A model generated the notes under the pieces. The model made no database searches, had not been told where the DNA came from, and saw only the letters and a list, made by a program, of their open reading frames with translations. A program made the translations under genes and the position numbers. From an uncultured Anaerolineales bacterium (GTDB taxonomy: Bacteria; Chloroflexota; Anaerolineae; Anaerolineales; UBA11657): a stretch of 15,790 nucleotides of DNA. How positions within the stretch are numbered: position 1 is the stretch's first letter; each line of letters starts with the position of its first letter. Of this stretch, positions 1 to 6,146 are shown piece after piece. The DNA is taken from positions 1 through 15,790 of the forward strand of contig CAJWIA010000011.1 of the NCBI GenBank assembly GCA_913040765.1, written 5' to 3'.

Positions 1-400
1 TCTGTTTTAACAACCCTTTCTTGAATTCGTCAATCTGGTAACATGGATTGCGCAATGCAGTCAGTTCAACAATTGCATCATTTCCTATACATAGTTGTGT
101 TTGCCTTGGCAATGATGGCAGGTTTATTCCTCGCGTTGTTATATTTTCTCCAAGTTGACCTGGGTCTACAGAAAAACCATTATTATTGAGTTCATCAAGA
201 AACTCAGCTTGAATCAAGTGTACTTGTCTCAAATTAGGTTTATTAGGATTTTTACCAACGAGATAACGATGCTTGACTGTTTCACCCGCATGCGCATCCC
301 CTTCGACTCCTATACCTGTGATAAGGTTGATTGAGCTCCGATTAGCCTTGACAAATGTATGTTGCCCGCTAAGACTTACTGCTGTAACGATTTGCCCCAT
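1..400 (-). CDS. MOSC-domain protein, 3' end cut by window edge
   Basis: The minus-strand frame is open from an ATG at 400 to the left edge: 133 codons, with the C-terminus missing. MOSC domains (the C-terminal domain of molybdenum cofactor sulfurase, also YiiM-like) carry or transfer sulfur through a conserved cysteine; the substrate here is unknown. Visible family features are GVEGDAHAG (residues 31-39), the strand-helix VHLIQAEFLDEL (60-71), PGQLGENITTRGI (80-92) and LRNPCYQI (116-123), where Cys120 is the expected conserved cysteine. No signal peptide is seen, so it should be cytosolic. It is transcribed divergently from the arylsulfotransferase-like gene at 557, and both can be read as sulfur-handling enzymes, but that link is inference. 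A TATAAT lies nine bases before the ATG, leaving almost no leader and no Shine-Dalgarno site. Confidence 0.85.
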   Translation of the reverse strand, partial: MGQIVTAVSLSGQHTFVKANRSSINLITGIGVEGDAHAGETVKHRYLVGKNPNKPNLRQVHLIQAEFLDELNNNGFSVDPGQLGENITTRGINLPSLPRQTQLCIGNDAIVELTALRNPCYQIDEFKKGLLKQ

Positions 401-409
401 AACAAAACA

Positions 410-439
410 ATTATACATTTGCAAAACTGTAGTTACCAA
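410..439 (-). promoter_or_regulatory. Promoter of the MOSC gene, near-leaderless
   Basis: Read on the minus strand, TTGGTA (439-434), an 18-base spacer and TATAAT (415-410, preceded by TG) form a good sigma-70-type promoter. Only nine bases separate the -10 from the ATG at 400, so transcription should start zero to about three bases before the start codon. The 18-base spacing matches the other promoters of this window. Confidence 0.6.
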
Positions 440-519
440 GTGATTTTCATGGTCAATAATATTCACGCAGACACAGCTACGGACTCGTATTTATGGTAAA
501 CCACAAGCACATGAGCTAA

Positions 520-528
520 TGGTACAAT
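520..528 (+). promoter_or_regulatory. Possible extended -10 for the arylsulfotransferase-like gene
   Basis: TGGTACAAT resembles an extended -10 element (TG, one base, TACAAT). It would give a leader of about 22 bases before the ATG at 557. There is no convincing -35 at the usual distance and no Shine-Dalgarno site in the leader. A GATAAT directly abuts the ATG (551-556) but is too close to act as its -10. Confidence 0.3.
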
Positions 529-556
529 CCAATTGTCCTAACAACAATCTGATAAT

Positions 557-1684
557 ATGACCGATAACCAATCACCAACTCTAGATCAGGTTACCCATCG
601 GAGACGTGGTTGTGGCCTTATTGGCTACAACAAAGATGTGTCTGCGGGAGGCTACACCTTGTTTGCACCTGCTACAGGGAACGGGATGGTTTTCCTCATA
701 GACATGGAAGGTTCCCTTACCCACACCTGGCAAATGCCCTATCCTCCAGGTAGACATGCGGTTCTTTTACCCAATGGAAATCTTGGCTACAATGGTCGCC
801 ACCCGGATTCTCCAAACATTTACACGCCCTGGGCTCTCTGGCATGGTGGCGCATTCCTAGAAGCAACACCTGAAGGGAAAATTGTTTGGGAATACACGGA
901 CTTAACCCATCACCATGATGCGCAATGGTTACCCAATGGACACATATTGTATGGCGCAGTTGAACAAATGCCGAATGATTTTGCCAGAAAAGTGATGGGC
1001 GGACACACAAAGAACATCAATCAAGATAACGGAATGTATGGTGACGTTGTCAAGGAGGTAGATCGAAATGGTAAAGTTGTATGGTTATGGAGATCATGGG
1101 AAAACCTAACAATTGCAGACTTCCCTATACATCCCGATTTTGAGCGTACACACTGGCCATACATCAACGGAGTATGGCTTACTCGCGGAGATATAGTACT
1201 AATGAGCTTGCGTGTCACTTCCGGCCTTATTGGAGTAAGCAAAACTACGGGAAAAGTTGTTCTGCATGTCTCCAAACAAGTTGTGTCCCATCAACATTCT
1301 CCAATGGAGCTGGATAATGGCAACATATTAATATTTGACAACGGAAACTTTCGAAGCCAAGAACCCATACAATACTCTCGAGTCATTGAATACAATCCAA
1401 AAACCAATAAAATAGATTGGGAATATGTAGATCCGGTTAGTCCTTCTTTCTACTCTGCGTACCAAGGTGCAGCACAACGTTTGAGTAATGGCAATACCCA
1501 CATAACGGAGTCAGTAGCAGGTCGCCTGTTTGAAGTCACAACATCTGGAGAGGTGGTGTGGGAATATATAGTACCTTACTTCGCTAAATACAAAGACCCT
1601 ACCATCAAAAAATATGTGAGCGGCTATCACAACAGTGTTTTTCGAAGCTACCGATACACATCAGCTGAAATTCCGTGGTTATAA
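557..1684 (+). CDS. Arylsulfotransferase-family (ASST) protein
   Basis: A 375-residue protein of the arylsulfotransferase (ASST / Arylsulfotran_2) superfamily. Known members fold as a six-bladed propeller; the classical enzymes move a sulfuryl group between phenolic compounds without PAPS, using a histidine. Propeller-like repeats of the type LPNGN / GxxVWEY recur at 71-75, 107-113, 125-131, 171-177, 253-258, 310-313 and 331-337. Histidine-rich family motifs are HHHDAQWLPNGHIL (118-131), HWPYINGV (199-206) and HQHSPMELDNGNIL (245-258); which His is catalytic cannot be fixed by eye. There is no signal peptide, unlike periplasmic AssT of enterobacteria, so it is probably cytosolic. Many ASST-like proteins have no proven sulfotransferase activity, so the reaction is inferred from the family. 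It is divergent from the MOSC gene. Confidence 0.85.
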   Translation: MTDNQSPTLDQVTHRRRGCGLIGYNKDVSAGGYTLFAPATGNGMVFLIDMEGSLTHTWQMPYPPGRHAVLLPNGNLGYNGRHPDSPNIYTPWALWHGGAFLEATPEGKIVWEYTDLTHHHDAQWLPNGHILYGAVEQMPNDFARKVMGGHTKNINQDNGMYGDVVKEVDRNGKVVWLWRSWENLTIADFPIHPDFERTHWPYINGVWLTRGDIVLMSLRVTSGLIGVSKTTGKVVLHVSKQVVSHQHSPMELDNGNILIFDNGNFRSQEPIQYSRVIEYNPKTNKIDWEYVDPVSPSFYSAYQGAAQRLSNGNTHITESVAGRLFEVTTSGEVVWEYIVPYFAKYKDPTIKKYVSGYHNSVFRSYRYTSAEIPWL

Positions 1685-1701
1685 GGTGCCTTTCACCTTA
1701 T
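1681..1701. repeat. Perfect 8-bp hairpin over the ASST stop codon
   Basis: ATAAGGTG (1681-1688) and CACCTTAT (1694-1701) are exact reverse complements around a five-base loop. The left arm contains the TAA stop of the ASST-like gene. No T-run follows, so it is not a classic terminator; it may protect the 3' end or assist a factor-dependent terminator. Confidence 0.5.
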
Positions 1702-1772
1702 ACGCCAGTATTGCACGCCGCGTTATCAACTCACAAATTGATACAGCTACACCTGGTCTCAGACTGTGTACC

Positions 1773-1800
1773 GATCGTACTCAATCTATTGAGTGCGATC
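1773..1800. repeat. Near-perfect 13-bp inverted repeat, almost no loop
   Basis: GATCGTACTCAAT (1773-1785) and ATTGAGTGCGATC (1788-1800) pair with one mismatch around two bases. Such a compact palindrome is typical of a binding site for a dimeric protein, or of a cruciform or hairpin. It has no T-run and lies in no gene, and no promoter is recognisable beside it, so its partner gene is unknown. Confidence 0.5.
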
Positions 1801-1881
1801 TCACTACAACCGTGCTAGTCCTGAGAATGAGGAAACGAAGCCAGCTAGCTCCGTTATGTCTGTGGTATCTATACTAGGCCG

Positions 1882-2040
1882 CAGGTTTTCCTAAGTAATA
1901 TGTGGTAGAGCGGGAGATATACTTCGCGTCAAAGACAGTATATTAACCACTGCCCAACATTATGAGCTTTCCCATAATATTGCCTCAATTCGCGAAATAG
2001 CAATTAAAAAGCGGAGGGCAATTCCCTCCGCTTTTTTCTA
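1882..2040 (+). ncRNA. Candidate structured small RNA ending in a terminator
   Basis: The gene-free stretch 1685-2066 contains no plausible protein gene; its second half is a chain of pairings. ATATACT (1917-1923) pairs with AGTATAT (1937-1943), and GTGGT (1902-1906) pairs with ACCAC (1946-1950) outside it. ATTATG (1959-1964) pairs with CATAAT (1973-1978), and then comes a strong hairpin with T-tail (2007-2036). A TATACT (1870-1875) upstream could be a -10, placing a start near 1882, but no good -35 is visible. This would give a transcript of about 160 bases. The individual stems are short, so this is a hypothesis only. Confidence 0.25.
2007..2036. terminator. Bidirectional rho-independent terminator
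   Basis: AAAAGCGGAGGG (2007-2018) pairs perfectly with CCCTCCGCTTTT (2024-2035) around the loop CAATT. A T-run follows on the plus strand and a matching A-run on the left gives a T-run on the minus strand. It clearly serves the minus-strand DJ-1/PfpI gene that ends at 2067, and it would also stop plus-strand transcripts coming from the left. Confidence 0.9.
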
Positions 2041-2066
2041 TCTGTACATTAGGTTTAGTTAGATAT

Positions 2067-2591
2067 TCACCCTGACACTTTCGCAGTCTCAAGCAACCTA
2101 ACTATCTCCCGACAGAAGGCAGGAAGGTCACTGGGGATCCGCGAGGTAACCAGGTGGCCATCCACCACCACTTCGCTGTCTTCATACAAACCGCCGGCAT
2201 TCACGACATCTGTCTTCACCGCTTTGAAGCTCGTGCAGTGCTTGCCACGCAGTACATCAGCCTCGATCAAAACCTGAGGTCCATGACAAATGGCCGCTAC
2301 TACCTTGCCCTGGTCACACATATCCCGGGTTAGTCGCACCATACCCGCCTTAGTGCGCATAATGTCGGGCGCTCCGCCACCGGGGACAATAAGGCCAATG
2401 TAGTTTTTAGCTTGCGCTTCGTCAGCGGCTAAGTCCGATTTAAGCGGGTAACCTTGCTTGCTGAGGTATACGACCCCGGATTCGGAACCAACCACATCTA
2501 CCTCATACCCAGCTTCCAGTAGTCGATAATAGGGCACAAGCGCTTCGGCTTCTTGATAACCTTTCTCAATCAGCATTGCAACTTTCGACAT
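2067..2591 (-). CDS. DJ-1/PfpI family protein (class I glutamine amidotransferase fold)
   Basis: A 174-residue cytosolic protein of the DJ-1/PfpI superfamily, whose members include PfpI-type proteases, glyoxalase III/deglycase-like enzymes and stress proteins. The start is the ATG at 2591, chosen because AGGAGGT (2598-2604 on the minus strand) sits six bases upstream; a longer frame to 2615 is possible but would place the ribosome-binding site inside the gene. The nucleophile elbow is AAICHGPQVLIEA (99-111) with Cys102 and His103. Glu14 in GYQEAEALVPYYRL is the usual acidic partner, and LIVPGGGAPD (67-76) is the typical glycine turn. The C-terminal NAGG (131-134) and VTSRIPSDLPAF (148-159) match PfpI-type members. 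Length is normal. It is a single gene with its own terminator. The substrate is unknown. Confidence 0.92.
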   Translation of the reverse strand: MSKVAMLIEKGYQEAEALVPYYRLLEAGYEVDVVGSESGVVYLSKQGYPLKSDLAADEAQAKNYIGLIVPGGGAPDIMRTKAGMVRLTRDMCDQGKVVAAICHGPQVLIEADVLRGKHCTSFKAVKTDVVNAGGLYEDSEVVVDGHLVTSRIPSDLPAFCREIVRLLETAKVSG

Positions 2592-2597
2592 GTTCTG

Positions 2598-2638
2598 ACC
2601 TCCTATGGCGATCATAATCGCCTTTACGCCGGATTATA
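2598..2638 (-). promoter_or_regulatory. DJ-1 gene -10 and strong Shine-Dalgarno
   Basis: On the minus strand TATAAT (2638-2633) lies about 30 bases before AGGAGGT (2604-2598), which is six bases from the ATG. No clear -35 is seen. This gene therefore uses ordinary leadered initiation, in contrast to the leaderless pentapeptide genes nearby. Confidence 0.5.
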
Positions 2639-2787
2639 GGTAACTGATGTAAGTCATGTTGCCCGGCGGGAATCCACACAACTTCCAAGTCACTAGCCCA
2701 TAACTGTGTAGCTTTTACCGAAAGCATTCTATGACAGTTAGGTTCTTATCGCAACTATCTCCAAAACAAACTTCAACGAATTTGCGC

Positions 2788-2817
2788 TTGTCCACCCCCT
2801 TGATGTTGGTTTATAGT
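2788..2817 (+). promoter_or_regulatory. Promoter of the lipoprotein pentapeptide gene
   Basis: TTGTCC (2788-2793), 18 bases, then TATAGT (2812-2817). The -35 context CTTGTCCACC is nearly identical, at the same distance, to that of the pentapeptide gene at 5748 (CTTGTCGACC). The start would be near 2824, leaving a leader of about 20 bases that contains AGGTG a few bases before the GTG start. Of the pentapeptide genes this is the one with a leader. Confidence 0.6.
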
Positions 2818-2843
2818 ATAGGAAATATAAAAATAGGTGCGAT

Positions 2844-3248
2844 GTGAAAAAGGTATTGACTTTAGTGGTTTTTATGGCAGCTGTATTGATATCCGCATGT
2901 AGCCCAGACGTAATCACTATCAACGGATGTGAAATTGGCCCAAAAACTAGATGTATGAACGTTGTCTTGAGTAATGAAGACTTGAGCGAAGCTGATCTAA
3001 GTCATTCTACGCTATATCAGTCTGATCTGAGTGGCACTAACCTTAGTGGGGCCAATCTCAACTACGCTGACCTCCAAGAAGCCAATCTCAGTGAAGCTAA
3101 CCTGCAAGAGGCTCGCCTGTACGGCGCTGACTTGCGTGAGGCCAACTTAGACGGAACTGACCTGCGCGGAGCCAAGTACAACAAATACACACAGTTCCCT
3201 GAAGGATTCGACCAGGAGGCAGCAGGAATGGAACTAATTGAGGCATAA
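2844..3248 (+). CDS. Pentapeptide-repeat lipoprotein
   Basis: A 134-residue protein. Residues 1-19 are a lipoprotein signal peptide: MKK, a hydrophobic core, then the lipobox ISAC with Cys19 as the lipidation site. It should therefore be anchored on the outer face of the membrane. From about residue 40 to 113 it is made of A(D/N)LxX pentapeptides (for example SEADL, SGTNL, SGANL, QEANL, REANL), which in known structures form a right-handed quadrilateral beta-helix. The C-terminus has a cap, GAKYNKYTQFPEGF followed by AAGM, shared with the two other pentapeptide proteins in this window. The start is GTG at 2844; the ATG two bases earlier runs straight into TGA. Function is unknown. Export is unusual for small pentapeptide proteins, whose best-known members (Qnr, MfpA) are cytosolic gyrase binders. 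Confidence 0.85.
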   Translation: MKKVLTLVVFMAAVLISACSPDVITINGCEIGPKTRCMNVVLSNEDLSEADLSHSTLYQSDLSGTNLSGANLNYADLQEANLSEANLQEARLYGADLREANLDGTDLRGAKYNKYTQFPEGFDQEAAGMELIEA

Positions 3249-3266
3249 TTATTCGCGAAGTCATAC

Positions 3267-3296
3267 CTGGCATAAATCAAGGCCAGATGCGTTTTT
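3267..3296 (+). terminator. Weak terminator candidate after the lipoprotein gene
   Basis: CTGGC (3267-3271) can pair with GCCAG (3282-3286), with a T6 run about five bases further on. The stem is only five base pairs and it overlaps the end of the convergent kinase gene, so this is tentative. Confidence 0.25.
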
Positions 3297-4230
3297 TATG
3301 TAGGTCGAGTTTGTCTACAAACTCATATAATTGATCAACCCTATATTCAGGAAGCGTACTCACTGCACTACAAATCATAGCACCCATTCTACATGCAAAT
3401 TCGCATGCTTTGTCCAAAGATTCGCCCATTGCCAATTTATACAGCAGCCCCGCTGAAAAAGCATCTCCAGCTCCGACAGGATCAACTAAATCTACTGCAA
3501 AAGCAGTAGTACGACCTGTTTCATGACCGTCAAAATAATATGCTCCATTAGCTGCATCTGTAATCACAATCGAATCTATAAACAATTTGGAAGCTATAGT
3601 AGACATGAATTCATCAACCGAAGAAGCTCCAATACGAAGAAGCTCATTAGTGAGCACTGCTTCCTCCCAATTCATTTTTGCTATTGTGCATTTTTGCAAC
3701 GAATTAAATATAATCTCAGTAGAATAAAATGGCTCTCTAAGGTTCAAGTCCAAAAAAATAGTTTCGAATGCGCACTCTTCTATAATTTTAGCTAACGCAC
3801 TCCTCGATACGTCATTCCTTTGCTCTACAGTACCGAAGAAGAGTGTATTATACGCACCATTTTTTATGTAATTTATATCCGAATTACTTGTTTCAATATA
3901 GTCGAAGGACATGCCACTTTCAAAGCCTGAGAAGGTTGGATTTTTATCACTATCCAAACTTACTTTCACAAGGCAGGTAGGCTGTGGTACTGTTTTCACA
4001 AAATCCATGGCAAGTCCAAGCCCATTTAATGTTTTTAATGTCATAGAACCCAGATTATCATCGCCTACTGCAGTAAATATAGTCGATTGATAACCCAATC
4101 CATTCAGATGAACTACCACATTTAATGTGGTACCTCCTATATTCTGAGCACTTGGAGCCTGCGGGCCACTGGAGATGTCGTCCCAAACTACACATCCAAA
4201 TCCTAACGCTTTTGTTTTTGGTGTTTCCAT
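3277..4230 (-). CDS. PfkB-family carbohydrate kinase (fructokinase/ribokinase type)
   Basis: A 317-residue cytosolic sugar kinase of the ribokinase/PfkB superfamily, expected to transfer phosphate from ATP to a sugar or nucleoside hydroxyl. Visible signatures are the glycine signature IGGTTLNVVVHLNGLG (31-46), which packs against the sugar, DLNLREPFY (161-169), which resembles the fructokinase DxNxRxPF motif, and MNWEEAVLT (186-194). The C-terminal PfkB signature is DPVGAGDAFSAG (250-261), with catalytic base Asp256 and the anion hole GAGD. Length is typical. The ATG at 4230 is preceded by AGGA with a five-base gap. The aminopeptidase gene lies 85 bases upstream on the same strand, but a promoter-like TATAGT and an inverted repeat lie between them. 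It converges on the lipoprotein gene. The sugar cannot be named from sequence. Confidence 0.92.
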   Translation of the reverse strand: METPKTKALGFGCVVWDDISSGPQAPSAQNIGGTTLNVVVHLNGLGYQSTIFTAVGDDNLGSMTLKTLNGLGLAMDFVKTVPQPTCLVKVSLDSDKNPTFSGFESGMSFDYIETSNSDINYIKNGAYNTLFFGTVEQRNDVSRSALAKIIEECAFETIFLDLNLREPFYSTEIIFNSLQKCTIAKMNWEEAVLTNELLRIGASSVDEFMSTIASKLFIDSIVITDAANGAYYFDGHETGRTTAFAVDLVDPVGAGDAFSAGLLYKLAMGESLDKACEFACRMGAMICSAVSTLPEYRVDQLYEFVDKLDLHKKRIWP

Positions 4231-4260
4231 AGGTGTCCTACGTGAAGTCTAGAACCAGGA

Positions 4261-4300
4261 TACGGGATCACTAAGCTACCTAGTCCAACTATATCCCGTA
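4261..4300 (-). promoter_or_regulatory. Kinase promoter -10 inside an inverted repeat
   Basis: On the minus strand TATAGT (4293-4288) is the same -10 variant used elsewhere in the window, placing a start near 4281 and a leader of about 50 bases for the kinase. TACGGGAT (4261-4268) and ATCCCGTA (4293-4300) are exact inverted repeats bracketing this core promoter, suggesting an operator or a hairpin in the leader. No -35 is recognisable. Confidence 0.35.
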
Positions 4301-4315
4301 AAAGCAATCAAATAA

Positions 4316-5605
4316 TTATTCGCCAAACAGTTCAGTAAATACTTTGATCATCATTCCGTGATCTAATGAACCGGCCATTTCCCGTGCCGAATGCATACCT
4401 AGTTGCGCGTTACCAACATCAATAGTCGACACACCCAGTTTCGTAGCGATCAAGGGGCCTACAGTTGAGCCAGATGGGATGTCATTACGCCCAGTAAATG
4501 TCTGGTAAGGAACATCGGCTTGACGACACAGCAACACAAACCGAGAGGTGGTCTGAGAATCGGTTGCAAAGCGCATACCCGCATTCATTTTAATGACCGG
4601 ACCTTGGTTAATCAGTGGCCGATGGACATCGTCATGCCGATCCTCATAATTGGGGTGTAAAGCGTGTGCCATGTCTGCTGAGACCAAATATGATCTGGTC
4701 AGAGCTTTCATGAATTCCTGCCGGCTGCCACCTAGAGCTATAGTAATACGTTCCAATACCGAGTTGAGAAAATTAGAACTAGCCCCATGCGGAGAACTAC
4801 TTCCGATCTCTTCGTGGTCAAAGCTAGCAATCAGACTAACTTTTGTATTGGGGCTACCTGCCAGGAAAGCTTCATACGAGGCGTGTGTCATTGCCAGATT
4901 ATCAATACGCGGGCCAAAAATAAATTCTTGTTTCATCCCTCCATAAGAACAGGGTTGTGACTCATGAAAAAACAGATCCATAGCGCTAATATCTTTGGCT
5001 TCAACACCTTTTTCATCCAGTCGCTCTAATAACAGATCTTCAAACAAATTTTCGTCATTATCACTTAATCCCAGAACCGGTACCATGTGAGTTTCTGAAT
5101 TGAGCTTAAGTCCAGCATTAACCTCACGATCAAGATGAACTGCCAATTGTGGTACCCGAAAGAAAAGATCGCGGATCGAAATAAGTTTCTGCTGGAGTTT
5201 ACCCTCTTGAATATAGTTGATCCGTCCGGAAACGTTAAGGTCACGATCAAGCCATGAATTGAGCAAGGGGCCTCCATATATTGAGACGCCCCACTGCATA
5301 TAATTGCCAGTTACGTCTTTCTTGACCGGCTTTAGCTTGAGGCAGGGGCTGTCAGTATGAGCGGCTACCATATTAAAGGCGATCTTATTGAAATCAATAG
5401 CTTTAGGAGTACGAAAGGCAACAATACTGGCGTCGTTTCTGATAACGTAATAAAGACTACTCGCTTTACATTCCCAATCCTCGCTTTCTTTAAGTTCAAT
5501 GCCATCAAGTTTTTCCATTGTCTGCACCATGTTGTCGACAGCGTGATAAGGTGTAGGGCTTGAGTCGATAAACGTAAAGAGGGAGTCGATATTTTTATTT
5601 CTCAT
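4316..5605 (-). CDS. apeB: M18-family zinc aminopeptidase
   Basis: A 429-residue enzyme of peptidase family M18 (aspartyl aminopeptidase / aminopeptidase 2 type), a cytosolic dinuclear-zinc exopeptidase that forms large oligomers and removes N-terminal, often acidic, residues. Probable metal ligands and catalytic residues are all in recognisable motifs: AAHTDSP (81-87, His83), GPRIDNLA (231-238, Asp235), DHEEIGS (263-269, Glu265 and Glu266), SADMAHA (309-315, Asp311) and GMHSAREM (403-410, His404-405 region). GRNDIPSGSTVGP (372-384) is also family-typical. Length is normal. The ATG at 5605 is preferred because GGAGG (5617-5613) lies eight bases upstream; a longer open frame to 5659 lacks such a site. 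It is divergent from the pentapeptide gene at 5748. The symbol follows the usual bacterial name for this family. Confidence 0.95.
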   Translation of the reverse strand: MRNKNIDSLFTFIDSSPTPYHAVDNMVQTMEKLDGIELKESEDWECKASSLYYVIRNDASIVAFRTPKAIDFNKIAFNMVAAHTDSPCLKLKPVKKDVTGNYMQWGVSIYGGPLLNSWLDRDLNVSGRINYIQEGKLQQKLISIRDLFFRVPQLAVHLDREVNAGLKLNSETHMVPVLGLSDNDENLFEDLLLERLDEKGVEAKDISAMDLFFHESQPCSYGGMKQEFIFGPRIDNLAMTHASYEAFLAGSPNTKVSLIASFDHEEIGSSSPHGASSNFLNSVLERITIALGGSRQEFMKALTRSYLVSADMAHALHPNYEDRHDDVHRPLINQGPVIKMNAGMRFATDSQTTSRFVLLCRQADVPYQTFTGRNDIPSGSTVGPLIATKLGVSTIDVGNAQLGMHSAREMAGSLDHGMMIKVFTELFGE

Positions 5606-5691
5606 TATTAAGCCTCCATTTGATGGTGTCAAGTTTACGTCTTCTCTTTTTGCCGCCAAAGTAAAATTGCTTCAACCTGTGTTCTAGCTTG

Positions 5692-5697
5692 AGTATA
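5692..5697 (-). promoter_or_regulatory. Possible -10 of the aminopeptidase gene
   Basis: TATACT on the minus strand would start transcription near 5685, giving a leader of about 80 bases that ends in a good Shine-Dalgarno site (GGAGG, 5617-5613). No -35 is evident. It lies 15-44 bases from the divergent pentapeptide-gene promoter, so the two could share control. Confidence 0.35.
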
Positions 5698-5711
5698 CTA
5701 CACAGATAGAC

Positions 5712-5741
5712 TTGTCGACCTTTTAGCGGTCGGTGTATAGT
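5712..5741 (+). promoter_or_regulatory. Leaderless promoter of the second pentapeptide gene
   Basis: TTGTCG (5712-5717), an 18-base spacer, then TATAGT (5736-5741) preceded by GGTG. Exactly six bases (ATAGCC) separate the -10 from ATG at 5748, so +1 should be the A of the start codon. The 23 bases 5723-5745 match the promoter of the third pentapeptide gene (7816-7838) at all but two positions, which implies shared regulation or a common origin. Confidence 0.75.
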
Positions 5742-5747
5742 ATAGCC

Positions 5748-6134
5748 ATGACAGATTTCACCCGCGATGAAGTAATAGAAACAGTCCATAAGCTAATCAG
5801 AGCTGATTTACAGGGCATTGACCTTAGTGAGGCTGACCTCAGCCGAGCTGATCTATATAAGGCCAACCTGACTGGAGCCAACCTAAGTAGGGCTAATTTG
5901 CACTCAACAACTCTGACTTGGGCTCAGCTATACAGGGCTGACCTACAAGGTGCTAACCTGGGTCACGCTGACCTACGTTGGGCTGATTTAAGACAGGCTA
6001 ACCTAAGTGGCGCTAGCTTAGCTACTGCTAATCTGCGCTGGGCTTACTTAAAAGGTGCAAAATATGACCAATACACCAAGCTTCCCGACAGTTTCGATCC
6101 TCTTGCAGCCTGGATGGTGTTATCGGTAGAATAG
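5748..6134 (+). CDS. Pentapeptide-repeat protein, leaderless mRNA
   Basis: 128 residues from the ATG at 5748. An in-frame GTG at 5733 lies inside the promoter -10 and is rejected as the start. After a short N-terminal helix ([17 protein letters not shown]) the protein is almost wholly pentapeptides ([40 protein letters not shown]), predicting a four-sided beta-helix with no export signal. The C-terminal cap [16 protein letters not shown] plus AAWM matches the caps of the proteins at 2844 and 7841. The stop TAG is followed at once by TGA, and GAGG between this gene and the kinase at 6147 suggests an operon. Known cytosolic relatives include DNA mimics that bind gyrase, but no function can be assigned here. 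Confidence 0.88.
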   Translation: MTDFTRDEVIETVHKLIRADLQGIDLSEADLSRADLYKANLTGANLSRANLHSTTLTWAQLYRADLQGANLGHADLRWADLRQANLSGASLATANLRWAYLKGAKYDQYTKLPDSFDPLAAWMVLSVE

Positions 6135-6146
6135 TGAGGCTATCCA

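Noticed and set aside
1635..1877. 80-codon plus-strand ORF overlapping the end of the ASST-like gene
   Set aside because: Out of frame with the conserved gene for its first part, no start signal, no domain, and it runs through the palindrome at 1773-1800.
1900..1955. GTGGTAGAGCGGG resembles a tRNA D-arm
   Set aside because: No TTCRANTC T-arm, no matching acceptor stem and no anticodon arm in the flanks.
5733..5747. GTG start adding five residues to the pentapeptide protein (same at 7826)
   Set aside because: The GTG is part of the conserved -10 region; ATG 15 bases later is at the predicted transcription start.
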